This document shows, one piece after another, positions 55,424 through 64,000 of a stretch of 64,000 nt of DNA (position 1 is the stretch's first letter; the number at the start of each line of letters is the position of its first letter). The DNA lies in the NCBI RefSeq assembly GCF_014534745.1, contig NZ_JACVVP010000008.1, positions 62,001-126,000 of the forward strand, read 5' to 3'. The stretch comes from Flammeovirga sp. EKP202 (lineage in GTDB: Bacteria; Bacteroidota; Bacteroidia; Cytophagales; Flammeovirgaceae). A program made the position numbers and the translations under genes. Under the pieces are notes generated by a model, which was given only the letters and a program-made list of their open reading frames with translations, made no database searches and was not told the DNA's origin.

Positions 55424-56668
55424 TTACTTTTTTTCGAAAAATAGCCTAACAATAAAATAAAGACTCACTAAACTGATACCTAAAATGATTAAAGCATTAC
55501 CAATACTTAAAAAATCACAAAGCACTCCAAAAATGAATGAAAGTAATGCCGTGAAAATAGTTAGAACAAATGAGTCTACAGAAAGAACTGTTGTGAGCAT
55601 TTCAGTGGGACTATCATCTGCCATATAACTTGTAAGAATAGGTTTTCTCAAGCTGTCTGTAACATAGACAAGCGTGAAGACAATAATAGCTGTAAAAGTA
55701 AGGTTGATTTCGTACATTAAACCAGCCATTATACCAAGGAGTAAACCTAAGATAAGAGTATATGTGATAAACTTTTCTTGATGTGGGATTTTCTTTTTGA
55801 CAGATTTAGAAATGATAGCGGCTCTTGAGGTCATCATATATATAACAAAGTAAAGTACACCGACGACTAAGCCCACTTTTTGTTTATCATCTTCTATAAA
55901 ACCCAAAAAGGGCAACGTTAAAGCAAAAGTAGCCATCATCGGTTGAATAAAATCTTTTGAAGCTCCTAAAAAAGAGGATAAAATAGTAGCATTGGTAATG
56001 ACCTTTATTAATTGTTTTTGCCTTAATACAGTCCAAAGTTCTTTTATGAAATTGACTTGTTCTTTCTTCTTTTTCTTTTTGCCACCTTCATCTAAAGATT
56101 TTGGATAGGAGAGAAGATTAAAAAAGTTAATAATGTAAGGGATGACTGAGTACAAGAAAATGCTTTTAAACTCTCCACTAAACAATACAAGAAAACCGGC
56201 TACTAAAGAGGAAATTCCACTTCCAAATTGAGCCCAAGCTCTTGTATTAGCAAAATAATCGGTCTTTAAATGCATCCACCCTTTTTCTTCTAAATAGCTA
56301 ACAATAATTGCTTTGTGTGAGCCACTCCTTAATGTTTCTGCTAATCCAAAAATAGAAAAAGCGACAATTAGTAGATAAAAGTTAGTGGAATAATAAATGG
56401 AAATAAACGCCAGAATATAGGCAAAGAACGAAACTGCTAATGACAATTTTCTACCCAATAAATCGGCAAGTACTCCAGTTGGAATTTCTAAAAAGAAAGC
56501 GACTAATTTTCTGATAGCATACAATGTTCCAATCTGCGTGTATGAAACATCCATTTCAGAAAGGTAAATGATCATGAAGGGGTCAAAGAACCTTAAGTTT
56601 TTAAGAAATCCATACATACTGAAACGCCAGTACATAGTGTTTTTTTGAATTGATGTTGGGACTGCCAT
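55424..56668 (-). CDS. MFS transporter
   Basis: 414 residues with about 12 membrane segments and the MFS loop motif EIPTGVLADLLGRKLSL near residues 57-73. A Lys-rich cytoplasmic loop (GGKKKKKKEQ, about 195-205) divides the two halves, as is typical. It resembles the group of MFS permeases with drug or metabolite substrates, but no substrate is indicated. It is on the same strand as the CotH-type gene upstream, with a 152-nt gap. Confidence 0.9.
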   Translation of the reverse strand: MAVPTSIQKNTMYWRFSMYGFLKNLRFFDPFMIIYLSEMDVSYTQIGTLYAIRKLVAFFLEIPTGVLADLLGRKLSLAVSFFAYILAFISIYYSTNFYLLIVAFSIFGLAETLRSGSHKAIIVSYLEEKGWMHLKTDYFANTRAWAQFGSGISSLVAGFLVLFSGEFKSIFLYSVIPYIINFFNLLSYPKSLDEGGKKKKKKEQVNFIKELWTVLRQKQLIKVITNATILSSFLGASKDFIQPMMATFALTLPFLGFIEDDKQKVGLVVGVLYFVIYMMTSRAAIISKSVKKKIPHQEKFITYTLILGLLLGIMAGLMYEINLTFTAIIVFTLVYVTDSLRKPILTSYMADDSPTEMLTTVLSVDSFVLTIFTALLSFIFGVLCDFLSIGNALIILGISLVSLYFIVRLFFEKK

Positions 56669-56820
56669 GCAGATAATGAATTGGTATTGTTAAAGCATAA
56701 TTGAGTTACCAAAATGTAGGTAAAACCTATCATTTTGCTTCTTCTTTCGGAAAGGCACGAAGTTAACGTGAAATGAAATAAGTATGCTTATAGAAAGTAT
56801 TAAGGTTTTGTTTCATTTTA

Positions 56821-58344
56821 CTAAATGACAACTTTTTTAGAGGGAAGTTTTACCCAACTTTTCTGTTCATTTTCTACTTCAATAGATAAAATGTAAGTGC
56901 CATGGTGAATATTTTGAGTTGATATATCCATGATTTCACTAGGTTTTTTACTCCACCTTTTGATTGTTTTTCCATTGAGGTTCATCAAAGAAATCAAGCA
57001 TCTTCTAAAACGAATTTCATCAAATTTTAATATCACTTGTTGACTGTTGGGGCTTGGGTATATTTTGATATTAGCCTTACTAATGATTTCTTCAATATTG
57101 ATCACTTGAATTTGTTTTTGGGCATATTCTACTCTGGTGTTGATGTAGTCTTTAATGCCGTATTCCACATGTCCACCAATTGCTTGGTTAAAGGCACAGT
57201 CAAAATCGTCAACTGTCCAACCATAACTCGCACTATAGAATATATCAAACTTTAAGAAAGGTTTCAATAAACAATGTTGTGTTGAAAAATAGGAATCGAG
57301 TTTTTCGTTGTTAAAACGATGAGTAATCAAATAGGAAATATATTTATTGTATTCATTTTTGTACTTTGGAATACATAAAATTTTACTAATCAAAGGCCTT
57401 GCCTCAATGGTATGATACCAATTATTCAAGTCTTTGGAAGCCCAATCATAACCAATCCAATCTATACCAAAAGAGTTATCCAAATTATAAGGGATATAAG
57501 TCCAACGTTTCAGATCTTCTTCCCAATAGAGATAGAAATTATTTTTATTATAAGAATAGTTGTCCCAATGCCCCGTTAAATGTTCAATAGCAATAGTTTT
57601 AATAAATAGATCTATGTTGAAATGAGTTTCTATATAATTGATGAACTGATCTTCCCTTAAAATATTAACACTATCCAAAAATGTAGAGAGGAGGTTTCTT
57701 CCTTTGGTTTCATCATTCTCAATTTGATAAATTTCTTTATTACAATAAATATTAGGGTCATTGATCAAATTTGCACCGTAATTCCCTTTTACCAAGATGC
57801 CATTTTTGGAACAAAACCTTGAGTGTAAAAAGGTGCTTTCTATTTCTTCTGTATTAAGATAAAGTCCAAAATATACATCATTAATATATAGTGCGACATG
57901 ACTAGAACGTGCAGCCGGAATATCTTCATCTCTCAAAAGTTTTAGGATTGCTTTTTCTCTTGAAAGTGTAGGGTCATTTTTTTGAGCTTTGAGGTTCAAT
58001 TGAGCGACATGCTGAAAGGTCCTATTATGCTCAAGATGATCAAAAACAATCTGAAAAGACTTTTTTGCTGCATATCTAGAGGTAGTACCCGTTAAACGTA
58101 CTCCCACATTTTGTAAAGAATCGGTGAAATGTGAGTTTGAAAAACGGAAAGTACAGTCTTTAAATTGAGTACTTTCTTCATTTCCAGACCTTAATAAGAA
58201 TTCAAGATCCCAGATGTCCATTTGTAAATCCACACGGCTAACTTCCCCTTCAGGAAACAAAATTCCATTAGAAGGGTTTACACTTTGTGCAAGTGTTATA
58301 TAATATGAAATTAAAAGACCTAATGTCATTAAAATTTCTTTCAT
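56821..58344 (-). CDS. secreted CotH-type protein with T9SS-like sorting domain
   Basis: 507 residues from the ATG giving MKEILMTLGLLISYY, which starts a signal peptide ending near TLAQ. An upstream extension would run through the gcvP promoter and is unlikely. The middle carries CotH-kinase-family marks: VRLTGTTSRYAAKKSFQI, YFGLYLNTEEIE, and DNYSYNKNNFYLYW followed by YIPYNLDNSFGID. The last 80 residues (ANIKIYPSPNSQQVILKF...GTYILSIEVENEQKSWVKL) look like a type IX secretion C-terminal domain. It is probably surface-attached. Whether it phosphorylates proteins, as spore CotH does, is unknown. Confidence 0.84.
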   Translation of the reverse strand: MKEILMTLGLLISYYITLAQSVNPSNGILFPEGEVSRVDLQMDIWDLEFLLRSGNEESTQFKDCTFRFSNSHFTDSLQNVGVRLTGTTSRYAAKKSFQIVFDHLEHNRTFQHVAQLNLKAQKNDPTLSREKAILKLLRDEDIPAARSSHVALYINDVYFGLYLNTEEIESTFLHSRFCSKNGILVKGNYGANLINDPNIYCNKEIYQIENDETKGRNLLSTFLDSVNILREDQFINYIETHFNIDLFIKTIAIEHLTGHWDNYSYNKNNFYLYWEEDLKRWTYIPYNLDNSFGIDWIGYDWASKDLNNWYHTIEARPLISKILCIPKYKNEYNKYISYLITHRFNNEKLDSYFSTQHCLLKPFLKFDIFYSASYGWTVDDFDCAFNQAIGGHVEYGIKDYINTRVEYAQKQIQVINIEEIISKANIKIYPSPNSQQVILKFDEIRFRRCLISLMNLNGKTIKRWSKKPSEIMDISTQNIHHGTYILSIEVENEQKSWVKLPSKKVVI

Positions 58345-58356
58345 TATTAACCGTAA

Positions 58357-58388
58357 GTTTATTTCGTAAATAAAGTTAACTATATTTG
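58357..58388 (+). promoter_or_regulatory. promoter of gcvP
   Basis: TATATTTG at 58381-58388 is an exact -7 match, with a T-rich -33 region about 19 nt upstream. The leader is about 88 nt. It has no glycine-riboswitch-like structure that I can recognise. Confidence 0.5.
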
Positions 58389-58482
58389 CCGTGTTATTAC
58401 GGGGAAGTAGCGGGCTTAATTTACCACTTCTTCTTTTAACCTGCAATACACATTGTTAAATACCACAACACAACCATAGTCG

Positions 58483-61383
58483 ATGAAGATTGATTTAAAC
58501 AACTTCGAGAGATTTGAGGCAAGGCATAATGCGCCCAACCATACTCAAATCGAAGAGATGTTAAAAGCATTAGGGGTTTCTGATATTGATGAACTAATTT
58601 CACAGACTGTCCCTGAAAAAATCCGCCTTAAAGAGGCTTTAAACCTTCCTGAACCACTTACTGAGTACCAATTCTTACGTCAGTTCAAAGAAATTGCTCA
58701 GAAGAACAAAGTTTATCGTTCTTATATTGGTATGGGGTATTATAATACGATTACTCCTCCAGTAATCTTACGTAATATTATGGAAAATCCAGGTTGGTAT
58801 ACTGCTTATACTCCTTACCAAGCTGAGATTGCACAAGGTCGTTTAGAAATGCTTTTAAACTTCCAAACCATGGTCACTGACCTAACCGGTATGGAATTAG
58901 CTAACGCATCTTTATTGGATGAAGCTACGGCTGCAGGTGAAGTAGTTCACATGTTCCATGGCGCTAGAAAAGGTGCGAAGAAAAAACAAGCAAACAAATT
59001 CTTTGCTGCAAACACTTGCCACCCGCAAACTTTAGATCTTCTAAAAACACGTTGTACTCCAATTGGAGTAGAGTTAGTTATTGGTGATGTAGCTGAATTA
59101 GATGTTACTGATCCTACTTTATTTGGTGTATTGGTTCAATACCCAGATACTAACGGTGCAATCAGTGACTATACTGATTTTATTGCTGCTGCTCATGAAA
59201 ACGGTGTTTTAGTGGCTATGGCTTCAGATCTTTTAGCCCTTACTTTACTAAAAGAGCCAGGTAAAATGGACGCAGATGCTGTAGTAGGTTCTGCACAACG
59301 TTTTGGTGTTCCTATGGGATACGGTGGACCTCATGCTGGTTTCTTAGCAACAAGAGATGCTTACAAACGTCAAATTCCAGGACGTATTATTGGTATTTCT
59401 AAAGATAAGGACGGTAATGAAGCATACCGTATGGCTTTACAGACTCGTGAGCAACATATCAAACGTGAGCGTGCAACGTCTAACATCTGTACTGCACAAG
59501 TACTATTAGGTGTAATGGCTGCTGCTTATGCAATTTACCACGGTCCTGAAGGTTTGAAAACAATTGCTTACCGTACGCATGGTATGGCTAACCTTTTAGT
59601 AAAAGGAGTAGAGCAATTAGGTTTTGAAGTAGAGAGCAAAGACTACTTCGATACAATTAAGATTAAAACAACGCCTTTACAAGCAAAAGCAATTCGTCTT
59701 TTAGCTGAAGAAAGAATGGCTAACTTCCGTTATTTTGAAGACGGAGCAATTGGTCTTTCTATGAATCAGTCAACAGATGTTTCTCACATCGAGGATATTG
59801 TTACAATCTTCCAAGATGCTTTAGATTTAAATGTTGCTGTAGATGTTCAGGCGTTAGCGAACGATATTGAAGTTGTAGTTCCTTCAGTTTTACAACGTGA
59901 GTCAGAGTTCTTAACACACCCAGTATTCAGCCAATACCACGCTGAACACGAGATGTTACGTTACCTGAAGCGTTTAGAGAACAAGGACCTTTCATTGGTA
60001 CACTCAATGATCTCTTTAGGATCATGTACTATGAAATTGAACGCAACGGCAGAAATGATTCCTGTAACATGGCCAGAATTTGGTCAGTTGCACCCATTCG
60101 CTCCAAAAGAGCAAGCACAAGGTTACCAAGAAATCTTCAAAGACTTGGAAGCTTGGTTATGTGAGATTACTGGTTTTGATGCCATGTCATTACAACCAAA
60201 CTCAGGTGCAAATGGTGAATACGCAGGATTATTGACAATCCGTGCTTATCACGAGGCACAAGGTGAAGGTCATAGAAATATTGCTATCATTCCTTCATCA
60301 GCTCACGGTACTAACCCAGCATCAGCAGTGATGGCAGGGATGAAAGTAGTGATCGTGAAATGTGATGAGGCAGGTAACATTGATGTAGAAGATTTAAAGG
60401 CAAAAGTAGAGCAACACTCTGCAAACCTTTCTTCATTGATGATCACTTATCCTTCAACGCATGGTGTATTTGAAGAATCAGTAATTGAAATCTGTCAAAT
60501 TATCCATGACAATGGTGGTCGTGTGTATATGGATGGTGCCAATATGAACGCTCAAGTAGGGTTAACTTCTCCTGCTAATATTGGAGCAGACGTTTGTCAC
60601 TTGAACTTACACAAAACATTCTGTATCCCTCACGGTGGTGGTGGACCAGGTGTTGGACCAATTGGTGTGGTAGCTGATCTTGCTCCTTACTTGCCAGGTC
60701 ACGCAGTAATTGACAACAATGTAGGTGAAAATGCAGCTTCAGCGGTTTCAGCAGCACCTTGGGGTTCTGCTAGTATTTTACCAATCTCTTATGCTTACAT
60801 CCGTATGATGGGTGCAGAGGGATTAACAAATGCTACAAAAGTGGCGATCTTGAATGCAAACTATATGCAGTCAAGGTTAAAAGAGCATTATCCAGTATTG
60901 TATGTTGGTGCCAACGGACGTAACGCTCACGAGATGATCGTAGATTGCCGTCAGTTCAAGCCAGCAGGTATTGAAGTGGAAGACATCGCAAAACGTTTAA
61001 TGGATTATGGTTACCATGCTCCAACGGTTTCTTTCCCAGTACCAGGTACATTGATGATCGAGCCTACGGAATCAGAAAGCAAAGCAGAGTTAGATCAATT
61101 CTGTGATGCAATGATCGCTATCCGTCAAGAGATCCAAGAAGTGATCGACGGTAAAGCGGATGCAGTTGAGAACGTATTAAAGAACGCTCCTCATACACAG
61201 GCAATGACCATTACAGGAGAGTGGACACTTCCTTACTCAAGAGAGAAGGCGGTTTATCCTCTTCCTTATGTTCAAGCTAACAAGTTCTGGCCAACAGTAC
61301 GTCGTATTGACAGTGCTTTCGGAGATAGAAACTTAATCTGTGCTTGTATTCCTGTAAGTGATTACGAAGAAGCAGAAGCTTAA
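58483..61383 (+). CDS. gcvP: glycine dehydrogenase (decarboxylating), P protein
   Basis: 966 residues, the long single-chain form. It binds PLP on Lys711 ([17 protein letters not shown]) and decarboxylates glycine, passing the aminomethyl group to the H protein of the cleavage system. Both halves of the duplicated fold are complete: [11 protein letters not shown] and [16 protein letters not shown] in the first, and [29 protein letters not shown] and [12 protein letters not shown] in the second. gcvT and gcvH are not adjacent, as often in Bacteroidota. It is monocistronic. Confidence 0.97.
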   Translation: MKIDLNNFERFEARHNAPNHTQIEEMLKALGVSDIDELISQTVPEKIRLKEALNLPEPLTEYQFLRQFKEIAQKNKVYRSYIGMGYYNTITPPVILRNIMENPGWYTAYTPYQAEIAQGRLEMLLNFQTMVTDLTGMELANASLLDEATAAGEVVHMFHGARKGAKKKQANKFFAANTCHPQTLDLLKTRCTPIGVELVIGDVAELDVTDPTLFGVLVQYPDTNGAISDYTDFIAAAHENGVLVAMASDLLALTLLKEPGKMDADAVVGSAQRFGVPMGYGGPHAGFLATRDAYKRQIPGRIIGISKDKDGNEAYRMALQTREQHIKRERATSNICTAQVLLGVMAAAYAIYHGPEGLKTIAYRTHGMANLLVKGVEQLGFEVESKDYFDTIKIKTTPLQAKAIRLLAEERMANFRYFEDGAIGLSMNQSTDVSHIEDIVTIFQDALDLNVAVDVQALANDIEVVVPSVLQRESEFLTHPVFSQYHAEHEMLRYLKRLENKDLSLVHSMISLGSCTMKLNATAEMIPVTWPEFGQLHPFAPKEQAQGYQEIFKDLEAWLCEITGFDAMSLQPNSGANGEYAGLLTIRAYHEAQGEGHRNIAIIPSSAHGTNPASAVMAGMKVVIVKCDEAGNIDVEDLKAKVEQHSANLSSLMITYPSTHGVFEESVIEICQIIHDNGGRVYMDGANMNAQVGLTSPANIGADVCHLNLHKTFCIPHGGGGPGVGPIGVVADLAPYLPGHAVIDNNVGENAASAVSAAPWGSASILPISYAYIRMMGAEGLTNATKVAILNANYMQSRLKEHYPVLYVGANGRNAHEMIVDCRQFKPAGIEVEDIAKRLMDYGYHAPTVSFPVPGTLMIEPTESESKAELDQFCDAMIAIRQEIQEVIDGKADAVENVLKNAPHTQAMTITGEWTLPYSREKAVYPLPYVQANKFWPTVRRIDSAFGDRNLICACIPVSDYEEAEA

Positions 61384-61416
61384 ATTTAAAATATAATTTA
61401 AGTACCTTTTTAGACA

Positions 61417-61458
61417 CCAAAAATCCCTTCCTACGTTAAGTTTGGAAGGGATTTTTAC
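61417..61458. terminator. bidirectional terminator
   Basis: A perfect 13-bp stem (61419-61431 with 61444-61456) with a 12-nt loop lies between gcvP and the convergent orphan gene. Confidence 0.9.
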
Positions 61459-61475
61459 TTTTATAGAAATGGGGA

Positions 61476-63716
61476 TTAACCTATTATTATACTATGTTCT
61501 TTCCCTTCTTTCTCATATTTAATCACCATTGACCTTTCAATCAACTCGGCTTTATCAGGTAAGTGTTGTTCAGCAGTTGAATAGAGCAGATGCCCAAACC
61601 ACCTTTCTTCATATCCATTGTTTCTTCTCTTTCCAGAACTGGTCTTCGTGAAAATTTCTTTCATTCGATCAAAGACAATATCCAAAGGTGAATTGACTAA
61701 CTCTTCCGGTAGTGGAATATTCTGATCAAAATAAGTATTAAGAATTTTGAAAGATAGGAGAGTAGCTTCATATCTGTCAAAGCAACTGTCAGGCTTATTT
61801 CTATTGATAAAACGATCTTTGTTTTTCCACGTTCTATTGTCCTTTTTGTAATAAGGTGAATTCAGTAGAGAATCAGTGGATTGCTTTTGTACCATCTTGG
61901 ATAAGATCGGTCCATAAAATGCTTTTCGATTATCAGAATAATTACTCTTTTCAACTTTATTAGTTGGAAGCACTGCTACAGCAAGTGATTTTGAGAAGTC
62001 TTCAATCGTCACCTTTTGTCCTAAAACTAGAAGTAGATCTTTTAATACAACAGGAGGAACATGGAAAATGGTTTCTATCTTATAATAGCTAGAAGCGTTG
62101 ATCTCATTCCAAATAGCATCAATGATCAGTTGATATTCTTCTTCTTCAATGATTCCCCAAATTACAGAAGAGAATAAATAACGTTGAATCCCTTTTTGAT
62201 CTTTGTCCTGTACTCTTTCATCTTCAAAAGTATTTTGAAGTGTCAGCGAATAATCTAAATCATCATAGGTTAGACCCTGTTTTGGAGTAGGTGTTTCAAT
62301 ATCCAATACAAGATTAAAAGAAGCATTTCTATTTCCTGATAGATCAGCACTGATGCTTTTCTCTAATCCATAAGCCACTTCTCTCTCGATAACATCTCTG
62401 CCATGTTTAAGGTCTATGAATGTTTCATTATGAGAAACCTTACGTCCAACACTCCAATTTCCTAGTTTGATACCCACTGATAAAGATTGACTAATTTCCA
62501 ATCCTTTACCCGACATATAATGATTGACTTTAATACTTTTTTCCTGAATCAAATCAGAAATATCTAGTTTTAATAAAGAAGAAATATGCTTAGAAAGAAT
62601 ATCACTAGAAACATAAGCATCTAGCATACTGCTTTCCATCACAGACTTTCTGTAAGAATATTCTAGTCCTAATTCCAACTTTGCTTTTAGAAGAAGCATC
62701 ACTTTTTGTTTTGCTTTCTGTACCTTTTCCTCATAGTCATCCAAGAAGTCTAAAACTTCCTCGAGGGGTGTTAATGCTGGAATATCAATTTTCTGAAGAA
62801 TGGCCTGTACATAAATATTTTCGGTATTATTTTGTATTTTCTCTTTTACCTTATCAATAGAATCCCCTAGGTAATCTATAATATAGTCGTCAATGATTGA
62901 TTCAATTTTTTCGATTGATTTGGGAGCAAGTGAAATACCTACTGAAGCTGACAGCCCAATTCCTTTTGTACTTTTCTTCTGCTTGTTTAATGTAATATGA
63001 AACGCATCATCAGTTTTTTGAATGAAACAGTTGAAAGCATCTTTTTTAGAGAATGAAAACCCAATAGTAGAAGAGGCTCCAACATTAAATGCATTGGATT
63101 GTCCACAACTTGTTAGTGCAAATACAGGAGCTAAAATAGAAGACAAAACTTCAACAAGATCAATGGATAAAGCTCCCTTAAACTCACCATTTAGTGAGAA
63201 ACCTACACCTTCATTTTCTGCAAATGAATTCCAGAAGTTACTGTTTTTGCATTCAGTGAAAATTTCTTTCAAACTATGTACCTCATTCGCAATAGTCTCT
63301 ACAGTACTTTTATGATTTGGATGAACTTTACACCAATTGATTGTAATGTCTTGTTTGCCCTCAGCTTCCAAAGAGAAGTATTTTGAGGCAGAAGCATTGG
63401 CATTTCCTTTTAAATGCCCTTCAATTAAGTATTCAATTATGGCATGGTTGGAGATGAGTTTTTTATAAGGGTGATCATTCGTCAAAATAACATTTTCATT
63501 TTCTTCAAAATCATCACTACTATTAAAAACGTTGATTCTAAAACTACTATTAGTATTCAAATCAATAAATAAATTATCATCAAATACAGGTAGGTTTTTC
63601 TTGTATGGAGCTTCAAATAGTTGATTATTGACTACTTCAAACTCTACATCGCTGAGTGGAGTAGTCATTGATTGGATTGTATTGGTGATTTTAGGGAGAT
63701 AGCTCAATAAGTTCAT
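61476..63716 (-). CDS. large orphan protein, unknown
   Basis: 746 residues with no signal peptide or clear membrane segment, so probably cytoplasmic. I recognise no family. Composition suggests two parts. An N-terminal region (about 1-270) is beta-leaning with repeated small/aromatic phrases (ASASKYFSLEAEG, GASSTIGFSFS, GIGLSASVGISLAPKS). A second, more helical half follows (about 300-350 LEEVLDFLDDYEEKVQKAKQK). A similar S..L.V.IK segment recurs near 400 (GKGLEISQSLSVGIKLGNWSVGRK). The C-terminus (about 620-746) is basic. Base use matches its neighbours. It is a single gene ended by a shared terminator. A toxin, scaffold or pore-forming role cannot be shown. Confidence 0.72.
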   Translation of the reverse strand: MNLLSYLPKITNTIQSMTTPLSDVEFEVVNNQLFEAPYKKNLPVFDDNLFIDLNTNSSFRINVFNSSDDFEENENVILTNDHPYKKLISNHAIIEYLIEGHLKGNANASASKYFSLEAEGKQDITINWCKVHPNHKSTVETIANEVHSLKEIFTECKNSNFWNSFAENEGVGFSLNGEFKGALSIDLVEVLSSILAPVFALTSCGQSNAFNVGASSTIGFSFSKKDAFNCFIQKTDDAFHITLNKQKKSTKGIGLSASVGISLAPKSIEKIESIIDDYIIDYLGDSIDKVKEKIQNNTENIYVQAILQKIDIPALTPLEEVLDFLDDYEEKVQKAKQKVMLLLKAKLELGLEYSYRKSVMESSMLDAYVSSDILSKHISSLLKLDISDLIQEKSIKVNHYMSGKGLEISQSLSVGIKLGNWSVGRKVSHNETFIDLKHGRDVIEREVAYGLEKSISADLSGNRNASFNLVLDIETPTPKQGLTYDDLDYSLTLQNTFEDERVQDKDQKGIQRYLFSSVIWGIIEEEEYQLIIDAIWNEINASSYYKIETIFHVPPVVLKDLLLVLGQKVTIEDFSKSLAVAVLPTNKVEKSNYSDNRKAFYGPILSKMVQKQSTDSLLNSPYYKKDNRTWKNKDRFINRNKPDSCFDRYEATLLSFKILNTYFDQNIPLPEELVNSPLDIVFDRMKEIFTKTSSGKRRNNGYEERWFGHLLYSTAEQHLPDKAELIERSMVIKYEKEGKEHSIIIG

Positions 63717-63872
63717 AATTAGCTTTTAATATCAATATTTAAAAAATAGAGTAAACACATACTGTTTCAGTGCCTATCAATATTATGAAATATAAAACCG
63801 AGGAACAAATCTATATTTCTTTGTACATAATAGTATCACGTACTATTTAGAGCTGAAGCGTTGTTTACCCTT

Positions 63873-63998
63873 TTAGAAGAGATAATCTTGAAAAAATGTA
63901 TTAAACCTACTGCACTTCTTAAAAGTAAGATAAATCGATTTCTTGCTGTTTTTTATCAGTGTAGAGTAATTCACCAGTTGATGTAATTGACCTGTTTT
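63873..63998 (-). other. possible 3' end of a gene entering from the right
   Basis: A reading frame on the - strand is open from the right edge for 41 codons to a TAA at 63873-63875. Its sequence is basic and aromatic, with no recognised motif. It could be the tail of a gene outside the window or chance. The spacer 63717-63872 holds nothing that I can support. Confidence 0.3.
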
Positions 63999-64000
63999 AG

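Noticed and set aside
58389-58482. Glycine riboswitch before gcvP
   Set aside because: The leader is only about 90 nt with at most a 5-bp stem; the tandem aptamer architecture and conserved cores are absent.

Overview
The window looks like a chromosomal segment of a marine Bacteroidota of the Cytophagales/Flammeovirga type. The support is a SusC/SusD pair with glycan-active neighbours, a T9SS-like C-terminal domain, AT-rich DNA, almost no Shine-Dalgarno sequences, and promoters that fit the Bacteroidota pattern (TTG near -33, about 19 nt, TAnnTTTG near -7). Species identity is an inference. No rRNA, tRNA, CRISPR array, prophage or transposase gene was seen.

Left part (1-7.2 kb): the 3' end of an unknown gene; two tandem paralogous His-rich outer-membrane-type proteins; a lipoprotein and thioredoxin-like pair; a small YgjV-type membrane protein; a roughly 360-bp non-coding element with terminal inverted repeats and flanking direct repeats; an arginine-deiminase-family enzyme; and ATP-dependent PEP carboxykinase (pckA). 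A polysaccharide utilisation locus follows (8-18 kb): SusC, SusD, a PKD-like surface glycan-binding lipoprotein, a GH3 beta-glucosidase and a GH16 laminarinase-like lipoprotein. This layout suggests beta-1,3-glucan (laminarin) use, but the GH16 protein lacks the normal nucleophile and assisting acid.

Middle (18-35 kb): a small conserved protein, a Bor-like lipoprotein, the translation/transcription cluster rimP-nusA-infB (infB carries a 51-bp tandem repeat), a membrane cytochrome c, a DAO-type flavoenzyme, a TerD protein, a lysine/saccharopine-dehydrogenase-like enzyme, an Ig-like repeat protein, an alpha/beta-hydrolase fused to an RraA-like domain, and an Omp85-type barrel protein.

Right part (35-64 kb): an SRPBCC protein; a four-GAF PP2C/SpoIIE-type phosphatase; a RelA/SpoT (p)ppGpp enzyme; trigger factor with a TTG start; a glycosyltransferase plus WecA-like pair for surface polysaccharide; a coiled-coil lipoprotein; a COG2509 flavoprotein with pdxH; an ammonium transporter; a Ppx/GppA phosphatase with a TTG start; a double-DUF302 lipoprotein followed by an LpxR-like outer-membrane protein; a hotdog thioesterase; an MFS transporter; a CotH-type secreted protein; glycine dehydrogenase (gcvP); and a 746-residue protein I cannot assign. 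Many genes end in clear intrinsic terminators, several of them bidirectional between convergent genes.

Most of the window is housekeeping. The items most worth following up are the GH16 pseudoenzyme, the hydrolase-RraA fusion, the terminal-inverted-repeat element, the tandem His-rich barrels and the orphan 746-residue protein.
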